This document shows positions 5,015 to 6,473 of a stretch of 6,473 bases of DNA, piece after piece (position 1 is the first letter of the stretch; each line of letters opens with the position of its first letter). The DNA lies in NCBI GenBank assembly GCA_025351205.1, contig JANXWI010000499.1, positions 1 to 6,473 of the forward strand, read 5' to 3'. Both the position numbers and the translations under genes were made by a program. The stretch comes from Deinococcus sp. Its GTDB lineage: Bacteria > Deinococcota > Deinococci > Deinococcales > Deinococcaceae. The notes beneath the pieces were generated by a model. The model had not been told where the DNA came from, ran no database searches, and was given only the letters and a program-made list of their open reading frames with translations.

Positions 5015-6153
5015 CCGCTGCCACGCTGTTTTCGCCCATGCCGGAGGCCAGTTGCCCGACGGCCCTGCGCCTTCAGAGCGCCGCGCGCGCTGCCAGCCCC
5101 GGATCGCTCGACCTGCTGGTGGTGGGCCTGAATCACAAGACCGCTCCTGTGGCGGTACGCGAACGCACGGCGGTGCGCGAGGGCGAGCAGGAGGCCCTGC
5201 TTTCGCACCTGCGCCAGCACGCCCGTGAGGTGATGCTGCTCAGCACCTGTAACCGCACCGAGGTCTACATGGCCGGGGTCCAGGGCGACCCGCTGAGCGC
5301 CTTTGAGGGGGCCTGGGGCATCGATCTGCGCCCACACCTGTATGTGTACCAGGGGGTGGAGGCCGCCCAGCATCTGTACCGGGTGGCGGCGGGCCTGGAC
5401 AGCCTGGTGATCGGTGAGACGCAGATCCAGGGCCAGGTCAAGCGCGCCTGGCAGGACGCCTCCATGCGCGGCGACACCTCGGCGCTGCTGAACAAGGCGG
5501 CCCAGGGCGCGCTGGCCTCGGGCAAGAAGGTCAGACACGAGACCGGCCTGAACGACAACGTGGTGAGCGTGTCGAGCGCCGCCGTGCAGCTGGCGGGCAG
5601 CGTCTTCGGCAGCCTGGAGGGCCGAACCGCCCTGATCGTGGGGGCCGGAGAGACCGCCGAGCTGACCCTGACGCACCTCAGGGCCGCCGGTGTCAAGGAC
5701 GTGATCGTGGTCAACCGCACCGAGGAACGCGCCCGCCTGCTGGCCGACAGGGTGGGGGGCCGAGCCTGCGCCTCGGAGATGCTGCACACCCTGCTGCCGG
5801 AGGCCGACGTGGTGATCGCCTCGAGCGGCGCGCCGCACTACGTGCTGCGCCCCGAGGGCGTGCAGGAAGCCATGCGGGGCCGGGTTTCGCCGATGTTCCT
5901 GATCGATATCTCGGTGCCTCGCATCATCGATCCGGCGATTGCCGGAGTTTCGGGGGCGCACCTGTACAACCTCGACGATCTGGAGGGCATCGTGCAGCGC
6001 AACCTGTCTCTCAGGACCGAACTGCTGCCGCGCGCCGAGGAGATCATCGAGGCGGGCGTGGCCGATCTGACCCGCTGGAACGCTTTCCGTGAAGCGGGCC
6101 GGGCACGCTCAGGCGCGCTTCAGGCCGGACAGAGTCGCCCGTCTGTCGTGTAG
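5011..6153 (+). CDS. hemA: Glutamyl-tRNA reductase (HemA)
   Basis: The product is 380 residues. It reduces glutamyl-tRNA(Glu) to glutamate-1-semialdehyde with NADPH, the first committed step of the C5 tetrapyrrole pathway. The catalytic domain starts at LLVVGLNHKTAPVAVRER (35-52). The nucleophile is C80 in LLSTCNRTEVY (76-86). HLYRVAAGLDSLVIGETQI (121-139) and GQVKRAW (141-147) carry the conserved His and substrate-binding residues. The NADPH fold has ALIVGAGETAEL (207-218) and VVNRTEERARLLA (233-245), and the linker has FLIDISVPRIIDP (296-308) and LYNLDDLEGIV (318-328). The C-terminal dimerisation domain is almost absent: the protein ends about 50 residues after the linker, about 70 fewer than E. 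coli HemA. The N-terminus carries about 33 residues beyond the family's usual start. GTG 5011 overlaps the upstream stop (GTGA); ATG 5038 is the alternative start. No Shine-Dalgarno site decides between them. Downstream frames hold no missing domain, so a simple frameshift is unlikely. Confidence 0.95.
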   Translation: MTAATLFSPMPEASCPTALRLQSAARAASPGSLDLLVVGLNHKTAPVAVRERTAVREGEQEALLSHLRQHAREVMLLSTCNRTEVYMAGVQGDPLSAFEGAWGIDLRPHLYVYQGVEAAQHLYRVAAGLDSLVIGETQIQGQVKRAWQDASMRGDTSALLNKAAQGALASGKKVRHETGLNDNVVSVSSAAVQLAGSVFGSLEGRTALIVGAGETAELTLTHLRAAGVKDVIVVNRTEERARLLADRVGGRACASEMLHTLLPEADVVIASSGAPHYVLRPEGVQEAMRGRVSPMFLIDISVPRIIDPAIAGVSGAHLYNLDDLEGIVQRNLSLRTELLPRAEEIIEAGVADLTRWNAFREAGRARSGALQAGQSRPSVV

Positions 6154-6473
6154 AGCAGGTGCCGCAATGGGGTTTCGCCACCTTGATCACCAGACGGATA
6201 CGACCTGGGCCGAACATGTTGGAAGCGCTCGGGCGTCCTCGAGCTGGCAGGCGTCGTGTACGGCGTTCTTGGTCAGCGCAGAACGCTGCCCTGGCGGTCT
6301 GAGCCTGGACAGCTGCGCCAGATTCACCAGACCTCGCGTTTCTGGCCGGCGCTGCGGCCCAGTATCAGAGTGAGGTTCAGCCGGCCCACGCGGCGCACTT
6401 GCACTCAGGGTCAGTCGGCGCTAGTCTAGCCATCGTTTTGCTTCCCAGGTTCTGATAATTCAGGCTCTGGTCC
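6154..6473. other. Region without a supported gene
   Basis: The 320 nt after hemA hold only short open frames. One is a 46-codon frame on the minus strand (6327-6187, GTG start), with G/C-rich third positions but no ribosome binding site and no family I recognise. Another is a 47-codon frame on the plus strand (6159-6302), Arg-rich and without similarity I can name. No clear terminator for hemA was found. GCTAG-T-CTAGC at 6420-6430 is a small perfect inverted repeat. It could be the decayed end of a gene or ordinary spacer. Confidence 0.5.
6422..6459 (+). promoter_or_regulatory. Weak promoter-like motifs near the window edge
   Basis: TAGTCT (6422-6427) fits TANNNT, and GATAAT (6454-6459) is close to the -10 consensus. 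Neither has a convincing -35 box or a start codon at the leaderless spacing inside the window. If real, they would serve a gene beyond 6473. Confidence 0.2.

Noticed and set aside
4807..5961. 384-codon open frame on the minus strand opposite hemA
   Set aside because: It is an antisense shadow of hemA caused by high GC; no domain or start signal was seen.
6089..6373. 94-codon frame overlapping the end of hemA, considered as a frameshifted HemA C-terminus
   Set aside because: Its sequence shows none of the helical, charged pattern of the HemA dimerisation domain.

Overview
The base composition is very GC-rich, with strong G/C preference at third codon positions. Two genes start 6 nt after a TANNNT-type -10 box, which would give leaderless mRNAs. 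Together with the gene families present, this suggests a Deinococcus-like bacterium. That assignment is an inference from style and gene content; no marker gene is present to prove it. All supported genes are on the + strand.

Region 1 (1-490) holds a small three-helix membrane protein of the GlsB/YeaQ/YmgE (transglycosylase-associated) family. It has a good ribosome binding site and ends in a textbook intrinsic terminator at 459-490, which isolates it from what follows.

Region 2 (about 553-2708) is a compact four-gene envelope cassette. It comprises a Met/His-rich membrane-anchored or secreted protein that weakly resembles DUF2946; a YcnI-like (DUF1775) secreted copper-binding protein; a ferric-reductase-like polytopic haem protein; and a small secreted protein with a CxC motif. 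The last three genes are separated by only 6 nt or overlap by 1 nt. Both soluble secreted proteins are predicted to be cleaved directly before a histidine, leaving His as the mature N-terminus. In YcnI proteins that residue is a Cu(II) ligand. The set looks like a copper (possibly copper/iron redox) handling system and is the most interesting part of the window. The region ends with short tandem repeats (2702-2771) and a modest hairpin-T-tract terminator (2799-2816).

Region 3 (2867-6153) is a tetrapyrrole/sirohaem block. It encodes a CobA-HemD fusion (uroporphyrinogen-III synthase plus its C-methyltransferase), a stand-alone precorrin-2 dehydrogenase of the Met8/CysG-N type, and HemA (glutamyl-tRNA reductase), which overlaps the dehydrogenase gene by 4 nt. 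Together they cover the first committed step of tetrapyrrole synthesis (HemA), ring closure to uroporphyrinogen III, methylation to precorrin-2, and oxidation to sirohydrochlorin. Two departures from the families stand out. The dehydrogenase has Gly where the catalytic Asp is expected, and HemA lacks most of the C-terminal dimerisation domain.

Region 4 (6154-6473) has no gene I can support. It contains only short open frames and a weak promoter-like motif near the window edge.
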